A DNA stretch of 64,000 nucleotides from Siderastrea radians (Eukaryota > Cnidaria > Anthozoa > Scleractinia > Rhizangiidae). The position numbers and the translations under genes were made by a program. Below the pieces are notes generated by a model that was not told the origin of the DNA, ran no database searches, and worked only from the letters and a program-made list of their open reading frames with translations. The stretch lies in assembly GCA_964017195.1 (NCBI GenBank), contig OZ024894.1, forward strand, positions 30,113,120 through 30,177,119, in the 5' to 3' direction. This document shows, piece after piece, positions 31,500 to 43,758 of this stretch. The stretch's first letter is position 1. Each line of letters begins with the position of its first letter.

Positions 31500-33686
31500 G
31501 CGTTTAATCCGCCATAGTTGTTATCTAGGAGCATGTAACCGAAACGCAGAATGGACGGTGCCATGAATGCAGTGGTTTAATCAGGATAATAGCGGAGCTA
31601 TTAACCCATTGATCCGACAAATTTTGGTTCTGACGTCAGCGTACGTCCGTCCATCCGTACAGACTCTGGGGAAGGGTGAGGGGAGTCCTAAAACAACCCG
31701 ACCAGGGGAGGTGGAATGCCGGTTTTTTCTTGTAGCTGAAGTAAACAATATGGCGGCTGGTTCCTCGTAGTCTCGATTTTCAATACGATAATTGTAATAC
31801 ATTCTTGGAATGAAGACTTGTAACAGCTGATCATGAAAAGGAAAAGGATTGCTTCAATCTCGATGGCGCATATAGAAGATATTGGAGAGCTTGAAGCCAA
31901 GAAATCCTTGTTCGAGGACATACTTGTTTTTTTCAAAGCTAAGGAGATCTGGAAAGAACCCGGCGACTTTCGTTTAGATTTTAAAGTCCTTCTTTCAGTT
32001 CAGTAGTGAAGTAGATTACAGATTTGATTGTGGATTTACATTGTAAAAATTGCTTAATTGAGCGACTTTACATGTTTAGTAAATTACAGTAATTTTCTTG
32101 AAATGTTTTAAGAACTTGTTTAAAATATCCGTGAAAAATTACCTTGTACTTCCCGTTTGTCGGCTTGCGAGTAACTTCACTCGAGGGGAAAATTGAATGC
32201 AGTTTGCTTTCCTAGGCAAACAAGTACTTCGTATGTGAATGACATTTCATGTTTTTTAAGGTTTCTTGTCCCTTTTTCTGTGTTTATTCATTAAAGGAAT
32301 TTTCATTAGCGAGCAATCTGATGTGAGTTCTTATATGCGCCATTTCTTTTGAACTTTAGTGCGTAATTTTCAATATTTTTCTTTGAACAATTCTAGTTAG
32401 TAGTGTTTTTTACTCGAGAAGTAGAAATCGTGACTATTCTGGATTGAGTCTGTGTTGTCTTTTCAATCTAGGTTGTTTTTCTTCGGCACCGCATATTGGG
32501 CTGTTTTGACTAATTCGTAATTTAGTATTCAACACCTGAAGAGTTGCTCTGTCGTCAAGATTTTTTATTAAGTTTATAGTCTTCGTGTAAAGCTCCATAT
32601 GTTTTTTGTTCAGTTGTGGAATATTTTATCTTCCTTACATTTTTATATATGTTGGGTTTTCTTCATTTGAAGTGAATGACATTTCAGTCCCAATTTAGCG
32701 ACTAAACTTAGAATCGCCGTTTCAGTGAGTGAGTTCAGTGTGGCATGTTTTCGTGTTCGCCTTGTTTTTAACCAGTAAGCCATTTCAGTGTGTCTTTAGT
32801 TACAGATCGAAATGAAGTCTTTATTTAAGTAACTCTGACCGTACTGATTTCTCGGTTTAAGTCTATTTTGTCTAAAATGAGACTCTAAAAACTTCCTAAA
32901 ATTAGTTCAGGGTGTGTTCTTGAAAGCGCCCGATTAATACTTCGCGGGTGAAAAACTTGTGTCATTATTATTTTCTCTTGATAATTATACGTGTGCTTCA
33001 AAGTTTCCGAAAACATTTTTTGGGTATGCCGGGAAAATATTATTTATTTTAGCAAAATAGATTTCGAGAAATGTTTCATGGTTAACAAAATTAAACAGCC
33101 AGAGGGATGCATTGGAATTAGTGAGAAATGTGATTTGCAGGGAAAAGTCTGTCGAGTTGCTACCGGGAGCAGCTTAAATGGTTTTTTTTAGCAACTGTAG
33201 TTTTTTTGAACTTAATCAGCTAGCTTTCAAAAGAATGCTACAAGAGGAGGTGTCGGTGAAAGTCGTGCTGAAGTCTTCTCTTTGAAGAAAAATAAGCCAA
33301 GTCACAGTTTCCTCGATGGTCCGCATGTTTTCCCTTGCTGTTTTTCACCTCTTGGCGAATAACTGTACAACTAAAATGTAATGTATTTTACGGGCCAACA
33401 AGCATGACAGAAAGATGTGGAGCTCCGCTTTTAGGCTTGGCTAAATGGACAAAAGACTTTGCAATTAAGAATTTTTCACACGTTTTTTTTAAACAATAGC
33501 TTTCAAGAACAATAGCAATAGCAATGCAATTCAACTAACGAATCTGCATAAGGTGACATAGTTTTTGAGGTGTAAGATTTTTTGGCTGTATTCGTCCGCG
33601 ATCGTGAAAGTGTAGAGGTTCGAAGATGAGTCAGTGTTCAACCGTTCGTTTTTGAGTATTTTTTTTGGCATTTCGTCCGGCTAAAT
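31500..33686 (+). other. Non-coding stretch; probably includes the BEL/Pao 5' LTR
   Basis: No gene. The 3' part lies directly upstream of a primer-binding site at 33687 and so should contain the 5' LTR, perhaps ending near GGCA at 33670. Without a 3' LTR copy in the window, its start cannot be fixed. Confidence 0.4.
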
Positions 33687-33698
33687 TGGTAGCAGAGC
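33687..33698 (+). promoter_or_regulatory. Retroelement primer-binding site
   Basis: TGGTAGCAGAGC differs at one base from TGGTATCAGAGC, the classical site for initiator-Met tRNA priming. It lies just before the gag reading frame. Confidence 0.6.
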
Positions 33699-33732
33699 GA
33701 GGTTCGTGTCGTTCGTCGAAGATTTCAAGAAA

Positions 33733-35287
33733 ATGCTAGAGGGAGAACAAGAAACGGATTGCGGAGAACAGGTTAACACCGAAGCATGCGGGGTCACGCT
33801 GGAGGATTTGAAAAAGCAAAAGCGAATCAACAAGATGCAACTTACAAAGCTGTACTCACGACTGGTGAGACTAATGGCAGAAGAATCAGTAAATATAGAC
33901 GCCATATTAACTACTCTAGAAGACACAGAAGAGAAGATGTTGGATGTAATACAACTGTTAGAAGACTTAGTTGTTATATACGAGAAGAATGGCGACAAGC
34001 AAAATTTGGCCCGCACCGAGGAGGAGATAGATAAAGTCGCTAAGGACACAGACAAAGAAATTTCGAGAGTCAAAGACTTTCTGGCGTCACGGACAAAGAA
34101 AACTCCGATCGGCTCCGCTTCGTCCGAAATCGATTTTGAAGATGAAAAAGCTCCAAAACCAAAGAAAACGCACGAGTTACCGGTTAGTCGCGTGGACAGA
34201 AATTTGGAGAGGATCAGACTTCCAAAATTTAACGGAGATAAAACTAAATTTGAATATTTTTGGGCGACTTTCGAAAGCGTCGTGGATGAGACAGATGAAC
34301 CAGCTAAATATAAGATGATATGATTAAAGAGCAGTCTCGAAGGAAAAGCAGAAGAAGCAATTTCGAAGCTCGGGTTCTCCGAAGAAGCCTACAAAGAGGC
34401 AAAAAATACATTGAAACGTCGATTTGGAGGAGAAAGAGGACAACTTCAGAATTATCTCGAAGATGTAAAGAAAATTAAACTGCTCCAGGAGGGAAGCATT
34501 CAGGAACGCGAGAAATTCGCTGACATTCTCGTAAGCATTATCCTAACCCTTCGTGAACATAATCGTTCGAGTGAGTTGGAGCCTGGCAGTCTTCTCTTCT
34601 CTCTTGTTGTCGAGAAAATTCCGAAGACCATGTTGTCAAGATATTTTCGCTGGGCATCAGAGAACCATCGTCTAGAATCACTGGAAACACTTCGTGATTG
34701 GATTACAGAAGAATCGGAGTACCAAGTTAAAGCTATGGAAAGTATTGAGGGGCTCGGAGCTAAAGCAAAGCACAAAGAAGACGACCGTAGAAAGAATCGT
34801 ACTGTTACCACGTTTAGAGGAAGACGAAAAGAAGCGTCTGAATTTCAGCAAAAATGCTATCTTTGTCAAGGTAATCATAGGATATGGTCGTGTCAGCAGT
34901 TTAAAGATGCAAATGTCGATGAGAGATGGAGAATCGCTAAAGACAAGAGACTATGTTTTCGTTGTTTATGTAACAGTCACCAAGGGAAGGACTGCGTCAG
35001 AGCGGGAGAATGTGGAGAAAACGGCTGCAGAAGAAGCCATCACAGATTGCTTCATCCATCTAAAGAATTTGGAAACCGGGAAGTTTCTTCTAACGCTGAA
35101 AGTGTATCAAATCCTTCCTCACCATCTTCAAGGACCTTAACAACCGTTACAAGTGACGTCACTGAAGGGAACACTGAACAAGCAACCGATGAGCATTCAC
35201 ACATTACTACCTTGACCTCTGCACAGTACCAGGAATTCGTGTCTCTTCGTACTGTACCAGTGTGGTTGTCAGCCAAAGGGAAGAAGT
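33733..35287 (+). pseudogene. BEL/Pao gag region
   Basis: First ATG in frame at 33733 (the frame is open from 33706). The N-terminal part is coiled-coil-like. From about 34200 the sequence LPKFNGD to FGGERGQLQNYLEDVKKIK matches the Pao-type gag domain (DUF1759 style, recalled). Two CCHC-type knuckles follow: CYLCQGNHRIWSC and CFRCLCNSHQGKDC at about 34855-34995. An in-frame TGA at 34321-34323 interrupts the domain. The frame ends at 35287 (TAA), where a one-base shift separates it from protease. Loss of function is certain for this copy. Confidence 0.8.
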
Positions 35288-37212
35288 AAAGTCGATGCTG
35301 TGCTAGATGATGCAAGTACCGTTTCTTATGTGAACGAGGAGGTAGCCAGAGCTCCTGGTCTGTCTGCGACGTACGAGAAAGTTACAGTAAATGGTCTCAA
35401 CGAGAATTTGGAGACTTTCGACTCAATGCCTGTCAGTTTAATCCTGGAGAGCTGTGATGGAAACGTCAAGGTACCCTTTAAAGCCCTTACTTGTCGTCGT
35501 CGAGTGACTGGAAGTTACAAGATCGTCGATTGGCAAAAGTACCAAGATCGTTGGCCTCACTTAAGTGTCTGTAAGTTTTCAGACCCAGCTGCTGACCCGA
35601 CAGTTGATGTGCTGATCGGACAAGACCAAATTGACCTGCACTTCTCGAAATGTGACTTAAGAATAAACCCAGGAGAGGCGATAGCACGATTAGGACCGTT
35701 AGGATGGTCTTGTGTTTGCCACCCCGAAAAAAGAATCACTGCTAGAAACCCGCGAACGAGTCTAGCTTGTACCTTTTTCTGCAGACCCCAGGTGTTTGAC
35801 GAAATCAACGATTCCTTAAAGCGGTTCTGGGAAATAGAAACTCTTGGAATCCAGCAGTCCAAGCCGGAAATGATGACTACAGAAGAGAAAATTACGTTTG
35901 AGAAGGTGTGCCACTCTCTCATCCATGATGGGGAGCGTTATCAAGTCGCCGTTCCTTGGAAGTCGGCTAGTCCAGCCCTGCCGAATAATTACGAAATGGC
36001 CTGCAGTCGCCTTGGAAACACAGAGAAGCGCCTGTTACGACAGTCTTCGGTGGGAGATGAATACAAGGGTTACATTCGGAAGGTTAACGAGTCTGAGGGA
36101 CAGCCGCATGATGTCTGGTACCTCCCCCATTTTCCGGCCTGCCGTTCTGAAAGACTGACAACGAAGACAAGAATCGTATTCGTTGCCAATGCCAAGTTTC
36201 ATGGAACTTCCCTGAATGATGAAATTTATCCAGGACCTAAACTTCAAAACAGTTTGTTTGACGTGCTCCTTCGATTCCACCGTTTTCGTGTTGCTGTTGC
36301 TTGTGACGTAAGTGATGATGTACTTACAGATCCGCATCCCACCAGAAGATCGTCCAAAGTTCAGATTTCTTTGGAAGAATTTGAAAGTTAATCGAAAGCC
36401 TGATTCCTACGAATTTGAACGTGCGGTGTTTGGAGACGCGTCAGCCCCGTTTCGCGCACAATACGTCTCGCAGGAGAACGCCAGAATTGATCAAGAATAA
36501 TTCCCATTAGGATGATTCTTACATGGATGATTCGTTGGATTCTGTAAGAGACAATGATTCAGCCATACAGCTGGTCCAAGAGCTCCAAGAACTGTGGGCA
36601 AAAGCTGAAATGAAAGCTAAAAAATGGCTGAGTAATTCGTCCGAAGTACTTGCAGCGATTCCAAAGGAGCTTCGAGCCTACGTGATCGATCTTAACGACA
36701 GCTTACCAGCAACAAAGACCCTTGGTGTCTTATGGCGAGCGCAGCAGGACGTCCTAACCTTTCAAGTCAAGAAACCAACAGAAGGACATAAACTAACCAA
36801 GCGAATTATTCTGAGCAAAGTGGCTGGAGTGTTCGATCCACTGGGTCTCGCGAGTCCGTTTACTATACGCGCAAAGATTCTCTTGCAGGACATGTGGACA
36901 AAGGGGCTGAATTGGGACGAGCCCATTGATCGTGAACTTTTAATTCGAGCAAGAGATTGGCTCTCTAAGTTAGAGAACTTACAGGAAATCAACGTCCCGA
37001 GATGCCTTCAGGAGTCTAAGCTATGAAAGTCGATTTCTGTTCAAACATTTGTTGACGCCTCAAATGAAGCATATGGAGCAGTGAGTTATCTTAGAAGTGA
37101 GTACGCTCAAGGTTGCTATGGCGCTCGTATCATCGCTTCCAAAACAAGAGTTGGTCCTCTAATCCCGATGAGTACTCCTAGATTAGAACTTATGGCGGCC
37201 ATTTTAGGTCAC
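35288..37212 (+). pseudogene. BEL/Pao pol region: protease, RT, partial RNase H
   Basis: Protease begins with an Asp-Asp-Ala-Ser active-site motif at about 35303. The RT domain follows (VWYLPHFP, AVACDVSD). A one-base shift near 36316 moves the reading to YLQIRIPPEDRPKFRFLW. A stop at 36498-36500, with apparent loss of a few codons, precedes the catalytic Tyr-Met-Asp-Asp at 36520-36531. The connection domain (ILSKVAGVFDPLGLASPF) is intact. A TGA at 37024-37026 precedes RNase H (TFVDASNEAYGAVSYL), which breaks off after PRLELMAAILG at 37212. Confidence 0.85.
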
Positions 37213-37214
37213 TG

Positions 37215-37860
37215 AATGGATGATGCAGAAATTCTGCATCTCAAATCGGTGGTTTGAAAACTGTGGATGCAGAAATTCTGCATGACCTTTTTTCCGCTTA
37301 ATTCACTACCTTAGCTACAACAAATGAACGATGCAGAAATTCTGCATCTCAAATCAGTGGCTTGAAAAATGTGGATGCAGAAATTCTGCATGACCTTATT
37401 TTCCACTTAATTTACTACCTTATCTACAACAAATGAATGATGCAGAAATTCTGCATCTCAAATCCGTATCGGTAGCTTGAAAACTGTGGATGCAGAAATT
37501 CTGCGTGACCTTTTTTCCACTTAATTCACTACGATTTCTACAACAAATGAATAATGCAGAAATTCTGCATATCAAATCAGTGGCTTGAAAAATTTGGATG
37601 CAGAAAATCTGCACAACCTTTTTTCCGCTCACAGCTGTAATTTAGTACTGTCCTGACAACAAATGAATGATGTAGAAATTCTGCATCTCAACTAATATAC
37701 TCATAACTGTAAGTGGCTTGAAAAATTTTGATCCAAAGAATTCTACACAATCTTATCTTCTGGTTAATTCGCTATTGTACAGGTATCCACAACAAATCAA
37801 TGAAACAGAAATTCTGCAACTTAACCTAGTGGCTTGAAAAAATAGATTCAAAATATTTCG
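37215..37860 (+). repeat. Left palindrome array, copy B (truncated)
   Basis: Same ATGCAGAAATTCTGCAT units as 15665-16320. About five units remain. Confidence 0.88.
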
Positions 37861-37889
37861 GCACCTACACTGTAAGGTAGACAGGTTTA

Positions 37890-38641
37890 AGGGACCATTC
37901 ATTTTTTATGAGGTAAGGGGGGCTGGTGGGATTTGAGGGGGGGGGCCATGTAAAAAAATATGGCTTCAAAGGGGGGGGGGGGGCCAGCCGGAAAAATATG
38001 GTGTGTGAAGGGGGGGTCACCAGTAACGCAAACGTCAGTGCCAGAAGGCCAACAATAGCGATTTTAAGGTTGGGAAAATTCAAATTTTCCTGGGGGAGAA
38101 TGCCCCAGAGCCCCTACTTTATTATACACCCAACGGCAACTCTACCCCACCAACTGTTTCATTACAAAATACAGCCAGGGGAATGTCAACTCTTTTTTGG
38201 CCTCTGCTGGTCTGATTCTAAAACAACTGATAACAGTGTCCAAAATAGTGCTTTAAACCGGCCTTAATTGTCTGTTTATTTACTTCAGAACGCACCAAAT
38301 TGCATTAGAGCATCTCTAGATTTTCAAATTTTCCAGGGGAAGAAACCCCTGGAACCCCTACCAGAAAATTACATTTAGTGCATGTCAATAAAGACGTTTA
38401 CTCCTGCAGGACTTGAGTGTTAAAATTGACTGTTTCCTTTAAGCTTGATAAGTTTTAGATTTACTTTATCACTTTTCCCTTTTTTCCTTTTTTTTTGGGG
38501 GGGGTTATCTCAAATATTTAGGACTACAAGGGGGGGGCCAGGTGAAACATTTCTAATGTAGAGGGCGGTCATTATATTTTACAGGTACTACCCATCAAAT
38601 CCCACCAGCTCCCCCTACCCCATAAGAAATGAATGGTCCCT
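37890..38641. mobile_element. Nested MITE, AGGGACCATTCATT ends (copy B)
   Basis: Ortholog of 16346-17094, with the same TA flanks and longer G homopolymers. Confidence 0.8.
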
Positions 38642-38789
38642 TACTTGGTCAGAAAAATGCAAAAATGCTGCCTTTCGTACGTGTCACTGCACGAAAAAAC
38701 GGATTTACAAGGACAGCAAAATCAAAGCAAATATGAAGTAAATACCATAAATGATTAAATTTGGTCATATTTGGTCAAATTCAAATGTC

Positions 38790-39790
38790 ATGTTTGCACC
38801 ACATTTGCATGAAAAGCAAATATGGTAAATACCGCGTTTACTCGATATTTATGCAACGTAGCAAATGTAAACAGGAAGTACACATTTGAGACGAATCTAC
38901 TCATACAGTAATTATGAAGTGAAAATAAATATTTGCTGCCCCAAAAGATGGATTTACATGGGTGGCAAATATGAACCAAATACCATGTTTACTGTACTTT
39001 GATAGTATTTGCACATCAGTCAAATTTTGTGTTTGGAGCACATTTGCAAACAAAGCAAAGATGGTAAATACCGCGTTTACTCGATAGTTACGTGGAAAGC
39101 AAATATGAAATGTCATGTTTGTTTAACTTTGGTTATATCTGCACGTAAATCAAATGACGTCTTTGCACCACATTTACAAACAATGCAAAGATGGTAAATA
39201 CCGCGTTCACTCGATGTTTACATGGATAGCAAATATGAAGCAAATGCCATGTTTGCCTTACTTTGGCCGTATCTGCACGTAATTCAAATGACGTCTTTGC
39301 ACCACATTTACAAACAAAGCAAAGATGGTAAATGCCGCGTTTACTCGATGTTTACATGGATAGCAAATATGAAGCAAATGCCGCGTTTGCATTACTTTGG
39401 CCATATCTGCACATAAATCAAATGAAGTGTTTGTACCACATTTATAAACAAAGCAAGAATGGTAAATACCGCTTTTACTCGATGTTTACATGGATAGCAA
39501 ATATGTAGGAATTGCCATGTTAATTTTTGCTTTTGTCATAATTGCACATGAATCAAATCTCGTGTACATTTACCAGTGAAGCAAAGAAGGTGAATACAGG
39601 TCTTTGCTCCATATTTACATACCGTAGCAAATGTGATAAATTCGTACACATTTAAGACAAATTTACCCAGAAGTATTTATGAAGCACGGTCAAATATATG
39701 TTGCATAAAAAGATGGTTTTACCTGAATAGGAAATATGACAAAAATGCCAGGTTTGCTTTCCCTTGGTCGCATTTGCTTGCTCTTTTAGG
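38790..39790 (+). repeat. Left subterminal repeats of the CACTG element
   Basis: Units of about 130-134 bp. ATGGTAAATACCGCGTTTAC-like starts occur at 38822, 39061, 39191, 39325 and 39459, interleaved with AGCAAATATGAAGCAAATGC. Degrades toward 39790. Confidence 0.85.
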
Positions 39791-40349
39791 CAAAACTTAA
39801 CAATAACCTCGACAACAAATGTACGCTAAAGCATGTTCAGCAAAATGCAAATATTTATTCTTATTTCGTTTTAGAAGCAACAGTTAGTTAGCTGACCGTA
39901 AAGATAACTTTAAGGGCTAAATACATGTATTATCACAAAAAGTTTTTGTATATCAACTAATGCACCCAAGTTCCCTATTTCAAGTACATTTCTACTTGCA
40001 ATTATTAATTCAAATGTACAATATCAAATCAATTTTTGTAGTCACAAAACTAACAGCACACTGTAACATAAAACGATCAGTTTCTTGAATTGTAATCAGT
40101 GGTGACCAACGAATTCTTATTTTTTCATTACTAGGTAAAAGTGTCATAACTAATCAATTTCTCTTTTGTAAAAACTGCCACCTTAAGTGTAAGAAAACTA
40201 AAATTGCATAACTAATGACACTTTCAACAAAGGGTGGGAAAAGCAGAGTCAGATGTTTCACTGCAAAGCTTTGCAAGAGCTAAACTGCATAGTTGTGTTT
40301 GAAAGCCGATTAAAGCTAACACAGGAGTAAAAGTTTAAACAAATGTATC
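39791..40349. other. Non-coding interior, includes a MITE fragment
   Basis: AT-rich. 40296-40335 resembles one arm of the MITE at 31252. No gene seen. Confidence 0.4.
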
Positions 40350-40473
40350 TTTGAAATTATGAATATATGAAATTCATATATTTGAACTGCGGAATGAAGA
40401 AATGAATGTAAAGAAGATCCTCGCAGTTAATAACGCAACTTATGCAGTTGCGAAAAGAAAGCCTGAAAAAATC

Positions 40474-40539
40474 AGGCTTGCCGGGATTCGAACCCTGACC
40501 TCTGCGGTGCAGCGCTCTAGCCAATTGAGCTAACAAGCC
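40474..40539 (-). tRNA. tRNA-like unit 1 (anticodon loop shortened)
   Basis: Minus strand begins GGCTTGTTAGCTCAATTGGC (A box) and contains the perfect B box GGTTCGAATCC. Relative to the other units, 5 nt are missing from the anticodon arm and loop, so it cannot decode. T6 terminator directly downstream. Confidence 0.45.
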
Positions 40540-40716
40540 AACTGGGAGCTGGTCATTAAATTGGTTCGTAATATACCCGGGAAAGATGAAGATGAAATTA
40601 TGAATATATGAAATTCATATATTTGAACTGCGGAATGAAGAAATGAATGAAAAGAAGATCCTCGCAGTTAATAACGCAACTTATGCAGTTGCAAAAAGAA
40701 AGCCTTAAAAAAAATC

Positions 40717-40788
40717 AGGCTTGCCGGGATTCGAACCCTGACCTCTGCGATACCGGTGCAGCGCTCTAACCAATCGAGCTAACAAGCC
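40717..40788 (-). tRNA. tRNA-like unit 2
   Basis: A box and B box intact, acceptor GGCTTG pairs with CAAGCC, followed by a T8 run. If folded as a tRNA, the anticodon position reads GGT (Thr), but the base before it is C instead of the invariant U33 and the acceptor or T stem is one pair short. I therefore call it tRNA-like, not a proven tRNA gene. Confidence 0.5.
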
Positions 40789-40963
40789 AACTGGGAGCTG
40801 GTCATTAAATTGGTTCGTAATATACCCGGGAAAGATGAAGATGAAATTATGAATATATGAAATTCATATATTTGAACTGCGGAATGAAGAAATGAATGTA
40901 AAGAAGATCCTCGCAGTTAATAACGCAACTTATGCAGTTGCGAAAAGAAAGCCTGAAAAAATC

Positions 40964-41035
40964 AGGCTTGCCGAGATTCGAACCCTGACCTCTGCGATAC
41001 CGGTGCAGCGCTCTAACCAATTGAGCTAACAAGCC
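40964..41035 (-). tRNA. tRNA-like unit 3
   Basis: As unit 2, with one change in the T stem (CCGAGATTCG on the plus strand) that weakens pairing. T6 terminator. Confidence 0.48.
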
Positions 41036-41212
41036 AACTGGGAGCTGGTCATTAAATTGGTTCGTAATGTACCCGGGAAAGATGAAGATGAAATTATGAA
41101 TATATGAAATTCATATATTTTAACTGCGGAATGAAGAAATGAATGAAAAGAAGGTCCTCGCAGTTAATAACGCAACTTATGCAGTTGCAAAAAGAAAGCC
41201 TGAAAAAAAATC

Positions 41213-41284
41213 AGGCTTGCTGGGATTCGAACCCTGACCTCTGCGATACCGGTGCGGCGCTCTAACCAATTGAGCTAACAAGCC
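41213..41284 (-). tRNA. tRNA-like unit 4
   Basis: As unit 2, with a substitution next to the T stem (CTGGGATTCG on the plus strand) and one in the anticodon stem region (GGTGCGGCGC). T8 run downstream. Confidence 0.48.
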
Positions 41285-41459
41285 AACTGGGAGCTGGTCA
41301 TTAAATTGGTTCGTAATATACCCGGGAAAGGTGAAGATAAAATTATGAATATATGAAATTCATATATTTGAACTGCGGAATGAAGAAATGAATGTAAAGA
41401 AGATCCTCGCAGTTAATAACGCAACTTATGCAGTTGCGAAAAGAAAGCCTGAAAAAATC

Positions 41460-41531
41460 AGGCTTGCCGGGATTCGAACCTTGACCTCTGCGATACCGGT
41501 GCAGCGCTCTAACCAATTGAGCTAACAAGCC
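41460..41531 (-). tRNA. tRNA-like unit 5
   Basis: As unit 2, with GGTTCGAATCC changed by one base (plus strand GAACCTTGACC). T6 terminator. The tandem unit ends just upstream. Confidence 0.48.
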
Positions 41532-41545
41532 AACTGGTAGCTGGC

Positions 41546-42009
41546 CCCGGCAAGCCTGCACACCCTTTGAACCACAGGAAATGACCAAACATGCCACTTT
41601 AAATACAACAACCATGATACCTTCAAATTGTGATCAAAGAGGGAACTGGGCACAGCACATGTACACATGCTAAATGAACAAAAGAAATGTGTGGGCCCAA
41701 ATCCAGCCCACACATGCTAGCTTATTATATTTCTTTCTATGGAATTGCATTAACAAGGCCAAATATTCACTAATTTTTGTTGATCAGCAGTTTTTCTTTG
41801 AAAACGTAAAGGGTTTAGCATCTCCAGGAACAGTGCAAGCATAAGGATTGCCTTCTTTTTTTTGGATTGGCATAGTCTGTTTCATTAACAATTGTAGGAC
41901 ATTTGCATGATGGCATCATTTGACTACAACTACCACAATCAAATTAGTTTTTTCTTTCTTATTAAAATTGTGTAATCCCAGTGAGGTTTAATGACAATGG
42001 ATCTAATTT
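41546..42009. other. Non-coding stretch
   Basis: No gene or clear repeat apart from a small inverted pair around TGTGTGGGC/GCCCACACA at about 41690-41715. Confidence 0.4.
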
Positions 42010-42761
42010 GGGTGTATCAACAATGAGTGAGTCAGTGAGCAATGTTTGTTAGCGAGCCAAGAGTGCAAGATGGAAGGCACATGGTCAGATGTGAGGCACA
42101 ATATAATATTAATATTAATCCTACTGTAGTTTTCTTTCCCTGTCTTCGATTACTCAGACCAGTGAGGCAGCAATTTCCTTTGATTATGAAGGACATTTCT
42201 CTTCTCGATTACTCTTTAATCTATCTGTCTTTATCCTGGAATTGTTTTGTTTTGTTTTTGTCGTGGCAACAGTCATGATAAAAATGTAGCTTTGATTCAC
42301 ATAAAACAACGAGCGCAGTAGGCTTTTTGTCAGCATGTTGCAGACAACAAAATTGTACTGTCTAAATAGGTGTATTTGCAGTGGTGGGTGTATCAACAAT
42401 GAGTGAGTCAGTGAGCAATGTTTGTTAGCGAGCCAAGAGTGCAAGATGGAAGGCACATGGTCAGATGTGAGGCACAATATAATATTAATATTAATCCTAC
42501 TGTAGTTTTCTTTCCCTGTCTTCGATTACTCAGACCAGTGAGGCAGCAATTTCCTTTGATTATGAAGGACATTTCTCTTCTCGATTACTCTTTAATCTAT
42601 CTGTCTTTATCCTGGAATTGTTTTGTTTTGTTTTTGTCGTGGCAACAGTCATGATAAAAATGTAGCTTTGATTCACATAAAACAACGAGCGCAGTAGGCT
42701 TTTTGTCAGCATGTTGCAGACAACAAAATTGTACTGTCTAAATAGGTGTATTTGCAGTGGT
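42010..42761 (+). repeat. 376-bp tandem duplication, apparently identical copies
   Basis: Copy 1 spans 42010-42385 and copy 2 42386-42761, both starting GGGTGTATCAACAATGAGTG. I see no differences, and identical 78-codon open frames occur in both. Non-coding otherwise. Confidence 0.95.
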
Positions 42762-43355
42762 GCAACAGATGTAAGAATAAGTGAAAACATCTAAATCGAG
42801 CACGACATACAATGTTCTTACCTGTACATGTACATTGCTGAACTCAGCAGCTGTTATATGACAGTTTGCTTAGGCTTCCATAGAGTGTTTGACCGCTGTG
42901 GACTTGCTGACTCAATTGAATTTCTCAATTTTCTTCAGCATTGCATGCAAGAAACACTCCATTTCTACAGCTGTACCCTCAGCCTTTTTCTTCAGAATTG
43001 TGGACTTCCATGTTTGCGTCGCTCGCACGACTGGCTGGCATGTTGGTAACCCTTAACCAGAGAAGAAAAACTGAAGGATTCTGGTAGTTGTAGTCAAATG
43101 TGCCCCATTCTGAGCTTTGCTAGTGCATAGTACTTACACTTGTAAGATAACAATTTGGATCTTAAAATCAGCATTGGTGTCTGCCTTTGAGACCTAATGT
43201 TCAGCAGATAATCCCTGCTTTCCATGCACTTGTTCTTCTTGTCCGTCTTGACTAATTTGTTGCCCAATGCTGTTGTCTTTTTCTTTCTGTGAAGACACAA
43301 CACAGTCAAACTAAACCATAATAGCTAAAAGATATATGTCATACTATGGCATTTT
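42762..43355. other. Non-coding stretch
   Basis: Short frames only. No supported feature. Confidence 0.4.
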
Positions 43356-43758
43356 AAGGCCAATTTACATGCTGCAATTTGTCTGCCACAATAAATTGAG
43401 AAGCGAATTGGTTTATGTACAGTGCAAGCACTGCACGTGCATTTTTTTTTTATGGTGAAAGCTTTTTTATAAAACATTTTGGAAAACAAAATGGTAGGTG
43501 CTGGATAGTTTGTTTCAGCTAAAATACCACAGACATAATTTGTTTTGCCCCAATTCTTTTGTAGATTGCGCTTTCGTTCTTAAAATCGGGCCCGACACGT
43601 GAAAATCTGTGAAGCAGTCACAGATTTTTCTGAATCGGCCGAGCTGTCGGATTGGAGTCGCGCCCACATCGGATTGCCATTCACAGGCATTGATTCGCTC
43701 CCCGATTTGTTGTGGCCGACAAATCGACCTGACAAGCCGCAGCGTGTAAATTAGCCTT
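43356..43758. mobile_element. ~400-bp MITE
   Basis: Left end AAGGCCAATTTACATGCTGC and right end GCAGCGTGTAAATTAGCCTT are inverted with few mismatches. The inside carries further inverted GATTTGTC/GACAAATC motifs. Confidence 0.75.

Larger units (their letters stand above)
33687..37212 (+). mobile_element. Decayed, 3'-truncated BEL/Pao LTR retrotransposon
   Basis: Gag, zinc knuckles, aspartic protease, reverse transcriptase and the start of RNase H occur in the BEL/Pao order. The element stops abruptly at about 37212 within RNase H. Integrase and the 3' LTR are absent, and the next bases are the palindrome array of copy B. At least five disabling changes are visible. Confidence 0.85.
40350..41545 (-). 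repeat. Five tandem ~245-bp units, each with a tRNA-like sequence
   Basis: Units start with GAATATATGAAATTCATATA at about 40360, 40605, 40852, 41098 and 41347 (spacing about 245 bp). Each contains one minus-strand tRNA-like sequence followed on that strand by a T-run. Unit 5 diverges after 41537. Open frames with LAQLVRALHRYRRGQGSN come from reading across the tRNA-like sequence and are not proteins. Confidence 0.92.

Noticed and set aside
38790..39790. Regularly spaced repeats as a CRISPR array
   Set aside because: Units are ~130 bp with no short conserved repeat and unique-spacer pattern, and the window is eukaryotic.
40847..41615. Minus-strand ORFs with LAQLVRALHRYRRGQGSN
   Set aside because: These are translations across the tRNA-like repeats, a known kind of spurious protein.
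42042..42654. Two identical 78-codon ORFs
   Set aside because: Identity is explained by the 376-bp tandem duplication. No domain or coding bias noticed.
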